Below, piece after piece: positions 19,869 through 30,037 of a DNA stretch of 64,000 nucleotides; the first letter of the stretch is position 1; the number at the start of each line of letters is the position of its first letter. The position numbers were made by a program, and so were the translations under genes. Source of the DNA: Deltaproteobacteria bacterium (GTDB taxonomy: Bacteria; Myxococcota_A; Polyangia; HGW-17); contig JAFGWM010000068.1 in NCBI GenBank assembly GCA_016937155.1, positions 21,121 to 85,120 of the forward strand, written 5' to 3'. The notes beneath the pieces were generated by a model that ran no database searches, had not been told where the DNA came from, and saw only the letters and a program-made list of their open reading frames with translations.

Positions 19869-20714
19869 CTAATCCCTGATCTTTTTTCCTGTTAAATCCA
19901 GAAAGACATCCTCGAGAGTTTTTTCTCTAATCTGAAACGATTTGAATTTATTATTTTTCTGAAGTTTCTCAAGTTCCTTGACCGGATCATCTGTTTTTAT
20001 GGAAATTGTCTGATTTCCAATTACCGCCTCAATAACTGTTTTGTCCAATCTGTTATGGATTAGGTTGCTGACTGAATCCAGTGCAATTATTTCGCCTGCA
20101 TCAATAATTACGACATTTTTACAGAGTTTTTGTGCCTCCTCCATGTAATGAGTGGTATAAATGATTGTTTTACCCTCTTTGTTAAGTTCCTGGATGTTTT
20201 CAAAAATTCTGTTTCTGCTTTGGGGATCAACACCCACAGTGGGTTCGTCCAGAATAATCAATTCAGGATCATGCAGCAGGGCACAGCCAATGTTAAGTCT
20301 GCGTTTCATTCCCCCACTAAATTTTCCAGCCGGCTGATTTTTTTTCCTCTCAAGCCCGGTCATCGAGAGAGCTTTTGATATTCTGGATTTAAGCAGTTTT
20401 TGCGGAACTCCGTTAATCCTCCCGAAAAACCTCAGATTCTCAAGTGCGGTTAGCTCATTGTAAATAGCAAGAGACTGTGGGACATAACCAATGGCTTTTC
20501 TGGTTTCAGAATTTGAGGGATCTTTTCCCCCACATATAAGAATTTCACCTTCTGTGGGCTTGAGAAGACCACATATCATGTTTATTGATGTGCTTTTTCC
20601 GGCTCCGTTTGGTCCAAGAAAACCAAATATTTCTCCAGTGTTAACGTGTAAAGTAATGTTATTTACCGCTGTAAAGGATGAAAATACTTTTGTGATATTT
20701 TTCAGTTGAAGCAT
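19869..20714 (-). CDS. ABC transporter ATP-binding protein (ABC-2 exporter class)
   Basis: GPNGAGKSTSINMI Walker A, FSGGMKRRLNIGCALLHDPELIILDEPTVGVDP signature and Walker B; ATG at 20714 preceded by GGAG. Confidence 0.92.
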   Translation of the reverse strand: MLQLKNITKVFSSFTAVNNITLHVNTGEIFGFLGPNGAGKSTSINMICGLLKPTEGEILICGGKDPSNSETRKAIGYVPQSLAIYNELTALENLRFFGRINGVPQKLLKSRISKALSMTGLERKKNQPAGKFSGGMKRRLNIGCALLHDPELIILDEPTVGVDPQSRNRIFENIQELNKEGKTIIYTTHYMEEAQKLCKNVVIIDAGEIIALDSVSNLIHNRLDKTVIEAVIGNQTISIKTDDPVKELEKLQKNNKFKSFQIREKTLEDVFLDLTGKKIRD

Positions 20715-20851
20715 CTGAAACTCCATTATAAGTGACGAGAAAAAATAACATAATATTCTTATTGGAATAAATAGTTTATGGAAGATACAGTGGTTATATG
20801 CTAAAATCTCGCATTGCAGCCTTGATTATTCAGGTTAGTTAAGGAGAAGAC

Positions 20852-22450
20852 ATGAAACATATTTCTCTATTTTTCACCGGTTTGCTGGTTCTCAGTATTT
20901 CTGTTTCAGGGTGTGATCCTGATACTGCAAATCAGAGTAACAACACTTCCAACAATCTGGTAAATAATTCCACAAATAATATCACCAATAATTCCACGAA
21001 CAACACCACAAATAATATCACAAATGAGATATGTGATGACGGTTATGATAATGATCAGGATGGTATGGCAGACTGCGATGATCTTGACTGCATAGGTTTT
21101 CAGGGTTGTCAGAGTAATAATCAGAATGATGCCGGTGACGTTACAGACACAAATCCATGGGAATTTGATGCTGATGCCGGTGACTGTCCTCCTGAAATGA
21201 TTGCAGAATGCACCGATCCGATTCCTTCCGGATGTGGCAGCGCTGAAATAGCTGATAACGGACTGGATGATAACTGTAATGGTGAGATTGATGAGAACAC
21301 AAATTCATGTACACCAGGCGATGTTAGACCATGTTTCTTGGGACCACCAAACAGAAGAAACGTTGGTGCCTGTGTTGATGGTCAGCAGCTGTGTGTGAGA
21401 GTTGGTGGTGAGTTCGGAGTATGGGGAGACTGCGAGGGTGGTATATCTCCTTCTCCGGAAACCTGTGACGGACTTGATAATGACTGTAACGGTTGTACTG
21501 ATGATGGCCTTTGCTGTTCTCCACCTATTTTGTGTCCAACTTCAGATCATGAGTCACTTCAGGGTGCTCAGCCGTTTAATGATTTTGTACTGGACGGTGG
21601 TGATTTCTATACAGGAACAGCCGTAAGATGGGAATGGACTATTTCAAATGGTCCCTGCGATGAGGTTCTCGGTGTGAGATCCTTCACAGTAAACGGTCAG
21701 ACTGGATTGAATTATGTTGCTGACACTCAGGAAGTAACATTCAACTTCAAGCTTTCCGGATGGTACAACATTACCATGAGGGTATACTACAATGAAACAG
21801 AGTACTACGAGTGTGTTTTTGTACTGAAAGTCTGGGGTCCGGGATTGAGAGTGGAGAACTGCTGGGATACATCAGGTGACGCAGATGTTGATCTTCATCT
21901 TATGAAAGAGGGACTGGGGACTTCCTGGTGTGGAGCTGAGGATTGTCGCTTTTCCAACTGTAAAGGAAATAACTGGAGTCATTCCGACTGGAGCGAATCC
22001 GACAGTGATATAAGCATGTGTATCGACACCACATATGGATCTGATTTTAATGATGATTTTGGGGTATGTAAAAATCCTCGTCTGGATATAGATAATATTT
22101 CCACCATTGGAATTCCCGAAAACATTAATGTGGATTACCCCACAGATGGTCAGACATACCGTATTGGTGTACATTACTACAGTGATGACTATTTTAATCC
22201 TTCAATGGTTACTCATCCTGTTGTGAATATTTACTGTGATGGTCAGCGAATCGCCACTTATGGGTATCCTACTGCAAATGAAGTTGAGTTCACTACAGCA
22301 AGTGGAACCTGTTCAAGTGCTGATCTTTGGCGTGTTGCAGATGTTCTCACCGAAGTTGATTCTGCAACCGGTGCAGTAACCTGTACTGTTGACTCCCTTA
22401 CAGATGGTTCCGGTGATCCCTACATCACCCAAAATTCCAGTGCATACTAA
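20852..22450 (+). CDS. Lipoprotein with Asn/Thr-rich linker and MopE-like metal-binding motifs
   Basis: Lipobox SVSGC; NNSTNNITNNSTNNTTNN linker; DNGLDDNCNGEIDE and CDGLDNDCNGCTDDGLC. Confidence 0.75.
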   Translation: MKHISLFFTGLLVLSISVSGCDPDTANQSNNTSNNLVNNSTNNITNNSTNNTTNNITNEICDDGYDNDQDGMADCDDLDCIGFQGCQSNNQNDAGDVTDTNPWEFDADAGDCPPEMIAECTDPIPSGCGSAEIADNGLDDNCNGEIDENTNSCTPGDVRPCFLGPPNRRNVGACVDGQQLCVRVGGEFGVWGDCEGGISPSPETCDGLDNDCNGCTDDGLCCSPPILCPTSDHESLQGAQPFNDFVLDGGDFYTGTAVRWEWTISNGPCDEVLGVRSFTVNGQTGLNYVADTQEVTFNFKLSGWYNITMRVYYNETEYYECVFVLKVWGPGLRVENCWDTSGDADVDLHLMKEGLGTSWCGAEDCRFSNCKGNNWSHSDWSESDSDISMCIDTTYGSDFNDDFGVCKNPRLDIDNISTIGIPENINVDYPTDGQTYRIGVHYYSDDYFNPSMVTHPVVNIYCDGQRIATYGYPTANEVEFTTASGTCSSADLWRVADVLTEVDSATGAVTCTVDSLTDGSGDPYITQNSSAY

Positions 22451-22487
22451 TCAATTATATATATGTTTGAAAACAGGAGGTTAGACA

Positions 22488-24326
22488 ATGTTTAGATCAT
22501 TGTTTTTAGCTGTTTTATTTTTATCTCTCTATGGCTGTGCTGAATCAAGTTCAGGTGGCAGTTGTGGAAATAATGTTCTTGATGGGGTTGAGGAGTGTGA
22601 TGGAGCTGATTTCGGGTTAAGAAGCTGTATGGGATACGGCTACAATGCGGGTACTCTCATATGTAATGATAACTGCACTGTCAGTGTGGAGGGATGCTAT
22701 GATGTAGTCTGTGGCGATTCTTACGCCGAGGGGGATGAGGAATGCGATAGAGATGATATGGCTGGTGAAAGTTGCGCTACACTGGGATATGAAGGAGGAA
22801 TACTTAAGTGTGAGGATAACTGTGTTTATGATGAAAGCAGTTGCACGGAGTATCCTTTGTGTGGGGATGACATAATCTCTGAATCCGAGGAATGTGAACT
22901 TGGTGATGATGGGTCAATTGACTGTGAATCTCTTGGCTACTATTCCGGAACAGCTTCATGTGGTGAAAATTGTTTATGGGATATATCTTTGTGTGAGAGA
23001 TGTGGTGACAATGTAATTCAGTCGGAGCTGGAGGAATGTGATAATGACTCTCTTGGAACTGCTCAGTGTCTTTCTCTCACAGGGGTTGATGGCACTATTT
23101 CATGCACTAGCAAATGCATGTACAGTTATCTGAATTGCAATGAAGTTACTCAGATGGGTACTAATCTTGATGATACCGCTGTGGCAATGGCTGTTACTTC
23201 TGAGGGGGATCTGATTATTACAGGAACAACTGAAGGCTCCATGGATGGTGAAATGTCAAATGGAGGATCTGATATATTTGTCAGAAAAATCTCTTCAGAT
23301 GGAAGTCATATATGGACAGTGCATCTTGGGGGTGAAGGAAATGAAATTTCTGGTGGTGTAAGCATTGATAGTTCAGGAAATATTATAATAACCGGATACA
23401 GCGATGGAGCATTTAACGGAATGGATAATTCCGGATATGAGGATATTTTACTGGCATCCCTTGATAGCAACGGAGGATTAAACTGGGGAATTCTCCATGG
23501 GACAGTTGTGGGGGATTACGGCGAAAAGGTAGCTGTGGATGGGGAAAACAATATTTATGTCACCGGTTATACCTATGGCGATCTTGATAGTAAAACAAAC
23601 AATGGAGAAATAGATATTTTTGTAATGAAATTCACAACTTCCGGTGAGCATCAGTGGACCACACTGATTGGAACACCTGAGAATGATTATGCAAACTCCA
23701 TACTTGTTGATTCTACAGGTAATTCATGGATCAGTGGTTATACTGCAGGTGATCTGGACAATACAAATTCCGGTGGAAATGATGCTCTAATCATGAAACT
23801 GAATCGGAGTGGAATTGTTCTGTGGATGACGCAGTTTGGCAGTTTTGAAAATGATGGTGCAAATGACATTTATGTCGATGCATCGGGAATTATATGGGTA
23901 ACTGGCTATACTGCAGGTGATCTGTATGGAAACACCACCCTTGGCGGTTATGATGCATTTATTTCAAAGCATGGCTCCACCGGTCTTTTAATTTCAATTA
24001 AACAGTTTGGAACACCTGAAAATGATTATGGAAATACAATTTCAGGAAATGAAAATCACATTTTTGTGGGAAGCATGAGCAGTGGAGATACTGATATTTG
24101 GACTCATCAGGGGAATGGAGATGTAATGCTCAATGCCTTTGATACAGGATTGAATCAGGAAACAGAAATCAGAAGCATGGGAACTTCATCTGAAGATAAA
24201 ATTACTGACTCTGCCATTGACTCTCAGGGTAATGTATATCTGCTGGGAAATACTTCTTCAAGTCTGGGGGATAACTGGTCTGGAGGAAGTGATGTGTTTC
24301 TGATTCACTGGGCAGGTAAATACTAG
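22488..24326 (+). CDS. Lipoprotein with Cys-rich repeats and SBBP-type beta-propeller repeats
   Basis: Lipobox LYGC; repeated CGDxxxExxEECD...SCxxLGYxxGxLxCxxxC blocks; repeated GNIIITGYSDG / NIYVTGYTYGDL / NSWISGYTAGDL blocks. Confidence 0.8.
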   Translation: MFRSLFLAVLFLSLYGCAESSSGGSCGNNVLDGVEECDGADFGLRSCMGYGYNAGTLICNDNCTVSVEGCYDVVCGDSYAEGDEECDRDDMAGESCATLGYEGGILKCEDNCVYDESSCTEYPLCGDDIISESEECELGDDGSIDCESLGYYSGTASCGENCLWDISLCERCGDNVIQSELEECDNDSLGTAQCLSLTGVDGTISCTSKCMYSYLNCNEVTQMGTNLDDTAVAMAVTSEGDLIITGTTEGSMDGEMSNGGSDIFVRKISSDGSHIWTVHLGGEGNEISGGVSIDSSGNIIITGYSDGAFNGMDNSGYEDILLASLDSNGGLNWGILHGTVVGDYGEKVAVDGENNIYVTGYTYGDLDSKTNNGEIDIFVMKFTTSGEHQWTTLIGTPENDYANSILVDSTGNSWISGYTAGDLDNTNSGGNDALIMKLNRSGIVLWMTQFGSFENDGANDIYVDASGIIWVTGYTAGDLYGNTTLGGYDAFISKHGSTGLLISIKQFGTPENDYGNTISGNENHIFVGSMSSGDTDIWTHQGNGDVMLNAFDTGLNQETEIRSMGTSSEDKITDSAIDSQGNVYLLGNTSSSLGDNWSGGSDVFLIHWAGKY

Positions 24327-24328
24327 GA

Positions 24329-24601
24329 TTAACTTTTCTGAATCCTCAGTTTGTCCGAGGGACATTTATCCTTAAAGAAAGTCTCAACCGAATATTTATT
24401 TTCTCCCATAAATTCACATACCGTTGGATTTCTACCCCACAGCTTCATCTGTATTGTTCCTAGGGTGGAATGTTTGAGTATCACTACAGTGAATTGTGGC
24501 GGTTCACTGATCAGTATTCTTTCCAGTTTTAAATTTCTGACACAAGGAAGCTGTTTTTTGGCTTTTCTCTGCTCACAACTGAATTTTTTCAATGGTCCCA
24601 T
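24329..24601 (-). CDS. Small hypothetical protein
   Basis: ORF only, MGPLKKFSCEQRKAKKQLPCVRN...; overlapped by an opposite-strand ORF. Confidence 0.35.
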   Translation of the reverse strand: MGPLKKFSCEQRKAKKQLPCVRNLKLERILISEPPQFTVVILKHSTLGTIQMKLWGRNPTVCEFMGENKYSVETFFKDKCPSDKLRIQKS

Positions 24602-24726
24602 ATTTTCATTACCCCTCTTTATTATCCGCAGTTTATGCTGCATGTTTCATATTTTTTGTAATATTCAGGAAACCACAACATTCATTAGGGGTAGGGCGCG
24701 TCGTGCCTATTTAAAAAATGATTTTT

Positions 24727-26421
24727 CTATTTTTCATCAATCAGTCCAATTTTTACATTCAGATTATTTTCGGACATGAATTCCAGCCATTTTCGCTGAT
24801 GAATGTTTAAACGATCTCCTGGACTTTTAACTTCCATAAAAAAATATGAATAAGAGTTCCATACAATCAGATCCGGCATGCCTTTATTGTGAAAAACAGG
24901 GGATGTAAGAAATTTTATGCATAAAGTGCAGACAGCATCAATTCCCACTGCATCAATTATCTCAACCAGATGTTTTCGGGAGATTTTTTCATTTTCATCA
25001 AAGTGTTTGGAAACAGCATTTTTCCACACAGTTTCATCGGAAACAAGTTGGGCTCTTCTGTCAGTAAACAGATCCTTTCTTGCATCAAAAAAAGAGGATG
25101 AAAAATAATCCAGAGGTTTCTCCTGATAGGTACTCTGAAATGAGGCTCCTGCATCATGGAAAATCTCATCATGAAACAATGTATCAGATAAAAGTGGAAT
25201 CAGAATATTTTCTGTATGCAGAGAGTTCATTCCATGATCAGATAAATATTCAGTAACCGCATTTTCAACGGTCAGAATCTTTTCAGTATGATCACACTGT
25301 GTATAAAAAACACGTCCTTTTTCAACTGAAACTCTTTTTAACGGAATCATCTGAGTATCAATAATCTGTTCCTTTTTTCTGAATCCGAGTTTGGAGGAAA
25401 GTTTCTCCAGAATAATTTCTTCCTCAAAATCCAGTGAATGATTTGAATTATTTATTTTTGAGTAATACCTCCATAAAAGTACTCTGTTTTTTGAAGTCTG
25501 AAAAAAACTCAACTGAGCTTTGATTAATCTGAAAAAAAATCTGAAGGAAATATTTAATTTTAAGACCTGAAAGGAAAATTCACTGCTCCATAGTTTCAGT
25601 TGTACAAGTTCTTTTATAAGAAACAGCAATGTTTTTAATTTGATGTATGTGCCCCGATATTTAACCGTTATATCCTTTACCGTGGTTAAATCTGAAAAAT
25701 CAGTTTTAAGAAAAATATTAAATAATTCAATAAGATGTGAATTGCTGATGCATCTAGTGTCCTTTTTTATTTTCTTGTATGATTTGTAATCAGCAAGATA
25801 CTGATCAAGTTCAATTCTTGTATTGAAAAGACGCTGTGGGGATATCAGATAGTTTTCCTGTTTTCTGATTCCAAGATCAGTTAGAACCATATCTGTCATG
25901 GATAAAAATGAGTTACCAAAAAATAAAAGCATAACTGTTTCAAAGAAACTGGTGTGATTCAATCTGATAATTTTTCCGGCGAACAGAAGATGAAAAGGAT
26001 TGTCTTTCAGAATTTCATCAAGTTTCTTCCGGCTCACTGAAAATTTTAAAATTCCCATGTTTAATGCTTTGCCCAAGGAAATCAAGGAGTAGCATTCTTC
26101 AGGAAGTATGGTGCAGTCAGTCTGAGTTTCAATAAAATTCTGATTTAAAAGTTCTCTTTTTCCCTGGGGAATATCCGGTATTTCCTTATATCTGATATCA
26201 TGTTCGAAAAAAAAATTTTTCCGGCGATTGAAAAGTCTGACGTATATAAGTTGTGAATTTAAAGGAAGATTGAAAAAATTCTCAAGAATCTGGTTTTCGG
26301 ATTCAGAAAACAGATCCCCGTATCGTGTGATTACAAATTCAACAATTGTCATAAAATGATGAAAATAGTAGTGTGGGGAAAGTTTAATGGTGGATTCAAT
26401 GAGATTATTTTCAGAATACAT
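24727..26421 (-). CDS. FAN1-like VRR-NUC nuclease
   Basis: N-terminal LPLNSQLIYVRLFNRRKNFFFEHDIRYKEI; C-terminal GMPDLIVWNSYSYFFMEVKSPGDRLNIHQRKWLEFM matches the VRR-NUC PD-(D/E)XK core. Confidence 0.85.
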   Translation of the reverse strand: MYSENNLIESTIKLSPHYYFHHFMTIVEFVITRYGDLFSESENQILENFFNLPLNSQLIYVRLFNRRKNFFFEHDIRYKEIPDIPQGKRELLNQNFIETQTDCTILPEECYSLISLGKALNMGILKFSVSRKKLDEILKDNPFHLLFAGKIIRLNHTSFFETVMLLFFGNSFLSMTDMVLTDLGIRKQENYLISPQRLFNTRIELDQYLADYKSYKKIKKDTRCISNSHLIELFNIFLKTDFSDLTTVKDITVKYRGTYIKLKTLLFLIKELVQLKLWSSEFSFQVLKLNISFRFFFRLIKAQLSFFQTSKNRVLLWRYYSKINNSNHSLDFEEEIILEKLSSKLGFRKKEQIIDTQMIPLKRVSVEKGRVFYTQCDHTEKILTVENAVTEYLSDHGMNSLHTENILIPLLSDTLFHDEIFHDAGASFQSTYQEKPLDYFSSSFFDARKDLFTDRRAQLVSDETVWKNAVSKHFDENEKISRKHLVEIIDAVGIDAVCTLCIKFLTSPVFHNKGMPDLIVWNSYSYFFMEVKSPGDRLNIHQRKWLEFMSENNLNVKIGLIDEK

Positions 26422-26458
26422 ATGTTTTTCTTTATCAGCATCGGATTAATATAAAATC

Positions 26459-28822
26459 ATGGCAGTTATTAAAACCAGTGTAAGAAAAATTGTCGAGCTA
26501 GTTTTCAGATCCGGAAGCATTGATTTTTCTTCATTCAGTTTTTTCAGGATGGCAGAGGGTGCTCAGGGACACAGACTGGTGCAGAGTAGTCGCAGTCATT
26601 ATCGAAGCGAAGTGTATGTTCAGAGAATTTTCAATAAAGGGGAACATTCACTGGAAATTACCGGGAGAATAGACGGTATAATAGAAACCAAAAAACATGA
26701 AATAATAGAAGAAATAAAAACTACACATCAGGATATTCAAAATATTGAGCCTGCCATACAACATGAGGCTCAAATGAAGTTATATGCTGCAATCTATGCG
26801 CTGGACAATGATCTGGAAGAAATGAACTGTGTTCTCACATATTTCAATATCGATACTGAAGAGACCAGGGAATTTTATTATAATTTATCTTTAGTTGAAC
26901 TGAACTCATTTGTTGATGAGGTCTTAACTGCTTTTCTCAGTTTTTACATCCGTATTGAGAAATCCCGCAGAGATTTTGATGAAACTGTGGAATCTCTGGA
27001 ATTTCCATTTGATCCTCTGCGTGAGGGGCAAAAGCAACTGATGGATTCAGTGAGTGATGTGATTTTCAATGGCAGGAATCTGATTTCTCAGGCGCCAACA
27101 GGTATCGGGAAAACAATGAGTGTTCTTTATCCTGCCATCCGGAGTCTTGGGACCGTTACTCAGGGGATTTTTTTTCTTACTGCCAAGACACCGGGGAGGA
27201 ATAGTGCAATAAATGCAGTGAAAATTCTTCAGGCCCGTGGATTGCGTTTAAAGGCGCTGGTGATTAACGCAAAGGAAAAAATCTGCACAAACAAAGAGGT
27301 TGACTGTGAGAGTGATAAGTGTCCATTTGCTGATGGCCATTTCGACCGTGTGAATGATGCCATAGTTGAGATACTTGAATATGATGTGATTGATTATGCT
27401 GAATTGAGAGATATAAGCTACAGGCATATGGTTTGTCCCTTTGAGCTTTCACTGGAACTTACACAGTGGGTCAGACTGGTAATCTGTGACTACAACTATG
27501 TTTTTGATCCAGTGGTAAGACTCAGACGAATTTTTGATGATCCCTCGATAAAGCTGGCTGTTTTAGTGGATGAGGCACACAATCTTGTGAACAGAAGCAG
27601 GGATATGTACAGCTGCCAACTGACTAAAAAATCACTACTTGCTGACAGAAAAAAAATAAAGGGAATCTCAAGGGAAATTTACAATTCACTGGGCAGTCTG
27701 AACTCCAGATTTCTTGATTTGAGAAAACTTGTTGAAAAAAGAGAAGTTGAATGCCTGAGTATGGAAAAACCCCCTGAAGATTTTATAAATTCAGTATCAA
27801 GATGCTCTGTTACTATTGAAAACTGGCTTGGAGAAAACAGGAAACATCCAGGTCGAAAGGAAATTTCTGAAATATATTTCACTTTGAATCGATTTCTGAA
27901 AATTGCGGATATCTATACAGTGGATCATGTATTTACAGTTGAAAAAGAAGGCAGGGATATTCAGGCAAAACTGTTCTGTATGGATGCCTCATCATTTTTA
28001 AATCATGCCATTGACAGTTTGGAGTCAGCTGTTTTCTTTTCCGCAACTCTGAACCCCTTCTCCTTTTATTCAGACATGCTAGGGGTAAGTGATGCCCGGC
28101 AACTGGCTCTTGATTCTCCTTTTCCTGAGGAAAATTTTCTTTTAATGATAGCTGATCGCATTTCCACTAAATATTCCGACAGAGATGACTCAGTACATGA
28201 AGTGGCCGGGATGATTTTTGAGTTTATAAACTCAAAGGAAGGCAATTTTCTGATATTTTTTCCATCATTTGCCTATATGAAAGATATCCTTCATGTATTT
28301 CCGGTGGAATCCGGAAGGGAAATTCTGGTGCAGCAGAGTAATATGGATGAGAAGTCCAGAAACCTCTTCCTTGAAAGGTTTAAGACCAGCAGGAATACAG
28401 CCGGTTTTGCAGTTATGGGAGGAATATTCAGTGAAGGTATTGATCTTGTGGGGGATAATCTTGCGGGGGCGGTTATTGTCGGGGTGGGTTTACCGCGAAT
28501 GGATTTTGAATCCCAGTTGCTGAAGAATCATTTTGAGGAAAGATATTCAAATGGTTTTAAATATGCTTATCAGTATCCAGGATTTACTCGTGTTCTTCAG
28601 GCTGCAGGCAGGGTAATCAGAAGTATGAATGACAGAGGTGCAGTTTTACTGATAGGAAAAAGATTCAATCAGCCTTCTTACCGCTCTCTTTTTCCCAAAT
28701 GGTGGTCCAACTGGAAAAGTGTGAGAACTGTATTTCGTGTTAGAGAGTTGTTATCTGAATTTTGGGCTGAAGATGAAAAAGGATATAAGATAATTTCTGA
28801 AAATATATCTCATCCCGTCTGA
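26459..28822 (+). CDS. XPD/DinG-like superfamily 2 DNA helicase with N-terminal PD-(D/E)XK segment
   Basis: RIDGIIETKKHEIIEEIKTTH nuclease-like motif; SQAPTGIGKTMSVLYPAI Walker A; C-rich insert (CTNKEVDCESDKCPF...MVCPF) for an Fe-S cluster; VLVDEAHNLVNR; QAAGRVIRSMNDRG. Confidence 0.88.
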   Translation: MAVIKTSVRKIVELVFRSGSIDFSSFSFFRMAEGAQGHRLVQSSRSHYRSEVYVQRIFNKGEHSLEITGRIDGIIETKKHEIIEEIKTTHQDIQNIEPAIQHEAQMKLYAAIYALDNDLEEMNCVLTYFNIDTEETREFYYNLSLVELNSFVDEVLTAFLSFYIRIEKSRRDFDETVESLEFPFDPLREGQKQLMDSVSDVIFNGRNLISQAPTGIGKTMSVLYPAIRSLGTVTQGIFFLTAKTPGRNSAINAVKILQARGLRLKALVINAKEKICTNKEVDCESDKCPFADGHFDRVNDAIVEILEYDVIDYAELRDISYRHMVCPFELSLELTQWVRLVICDYNYVFDPVVRLRRIFDDPSIKLAVLVDEAHNLVNRSRDMYSCQLTKKSLLADRKKIKGISREIYNSLGSLNSRFLDLRKLVEKREVECLSMEKPPEDFINSVSRCSVTIENWLGENRKHPGRKEISEIYFTLNRFLKIADIYTVDHVFTVEKEGRDIQAKLFCMDASSFLNHAIDSLESAVFFSATLNPFSFYSDMLGVSDARQLALDSPFPEENFLLMIADRISTKYSDRDDSVHEVAGMIFEFINSKEGNFLIFFPSFAYMKDILHVFPVESGREILVQQSNMDEKSRNLFLERFKTSRNTAGFAVMGGIFSEGIDLVGDNLAGAVIVGVGLPRMDFESQLLKNHFEERYSNGFKYAYQYPGFTRVLQAAGRVIRSMNDRGAVLLIGKRFNQPSYRSLFPKWWSNWKSVRTVFRVRELLSEFWAEDEKGYKIISENISHPV

Positions 28823-28895
28823 TTCAGTTTTAAGAATTTTTTATGCCCTGATATTTTTTATGTATATATCCTTCAACGGACTTTAGGGAATCAGC

Positions 28896-29882
28896 TTAAA
28901 AATATAAAAGGGCTGTAACATTTTTTTGTTCCCACATTCTGGCCTGTTTGTAAAAATCAAACTTTTTCTCTTCCTCATTGAATGCAGGCGGGTGGAACAG
29001 TCTTTTTCCCGTGGATTCATCAACTCCATACTTTTGATGCAGCATTTCATGATAAACAATGGACTCAATGAAGTATATAGGAATGAAATCTCTATCCAGA
29101 GCCCGATGGATGCGAATGATTTTTTCCTCAAGTGAATACGTACCCATTTTTGCACTTTGATGATGTCTGGATGTTCTTCCAAGAGGTTTTCCCCAGGTTA
29201 TTGATGCTTTTATGGTGTTGTCAAAATACTTTTTATTCAGAGAATTATAAATCTCCTGAAGGTCAAAGTATTTTCCCCTCGTTTCCATCCTTGGTGATTT
29301 TTTTGAGGGTAGAGTTTCTTTAATCATGGATGAATTGGATTCTATAAAATTCTCCAGAATAATTCCACTGGGCCCGTCAGCTTTCTCGATATACCGTCCC
29401 AGAGCCATAACAACTCTGAAGGGGGCATTTAAAAACATGTGATGAAGTCTTACCTCATATTTCCCGGCAATTCTTTTAACACTGATAATTGAACTTCTGT
29501 TGTCAGTGACTGTGATTACCAGTGTACCGTTCATGTGAGCCTGAATACGACTTTCAAGTCTTCTGATTTTTTCAGGTTCAAAAACTTTTCTAAGGGGAAG
29601 AGCCATGGGTAACGTTGAATTTGAACGGGAAACCGGGTTCACAGCTTTTCTTGCGGGGTTTACCGGCTGTTTCTTTACAAGTTTTCTGGGTTTCTCATCC
29701 CGTTCGAAGGGAAAACTCATCTGTATGGAACTCAAATCAACTTTTCTCCTGACACCAATATTATTTAGTACTTTTTCGCTATTTATCAAATTTGAGACAC
29801 CATTTTGATGTAATAATTTACTATTCAAGACTTTTTCCTCACTCTCGAAGTGTTGTTCCCACTCTCTGAAACAGTTATACAA
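28896..29882 (-). CDS. SprT-like zinc metalloprotease domain protein
   Basis: IYNSLNKKYFDNTIKASITWGK ... SIVYHEMLHQKYG (HExxH) ... LFHPPAFNEEEKKF. Confidence 0.8.
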   Translation of the reverse strand: MYNCFREWEQHFESEEKVLNSKLLHQNGVSNLINSEKVLNNIGVRRKVDLSSIQMSFPFERDEKPRKLVKKQPVNPARKAVNPVSRSNSTLPMALPLRKVFEPEKIRRLESRIQAHMNGTLVITVTDNRSSIISVKRIAGKYEVRLHHMFLNAPFRVVMALGRYIEKADGPSGIILENFIESNSSMIKETLPSKKSPRMETRGKYFDLQEIYNSLNKKYFDNTIKASITWGKPLGRTSRHHQSAKMGTYSLEEKIIRIHRALDRDFIPIYFIESIVYHEMLHQKYGVDESTGKRLFHPPAFNEEEKKFDFYKQARMWEQKNVTALLYF

Positions 29883-30037
29883 CTGGTGATGAAATGTCGC
29901 AAATTATCCTACATCTGAATACCTAAGTATACATAAATACAGTGGACCAGTCATCGCTGTGGTGCATGCGAAAATTACCATGTCAGCTTGATTACCGGTG
30001 AATTGGATGCTATTTCTATCAGGCGGAGGCTTAGTTC

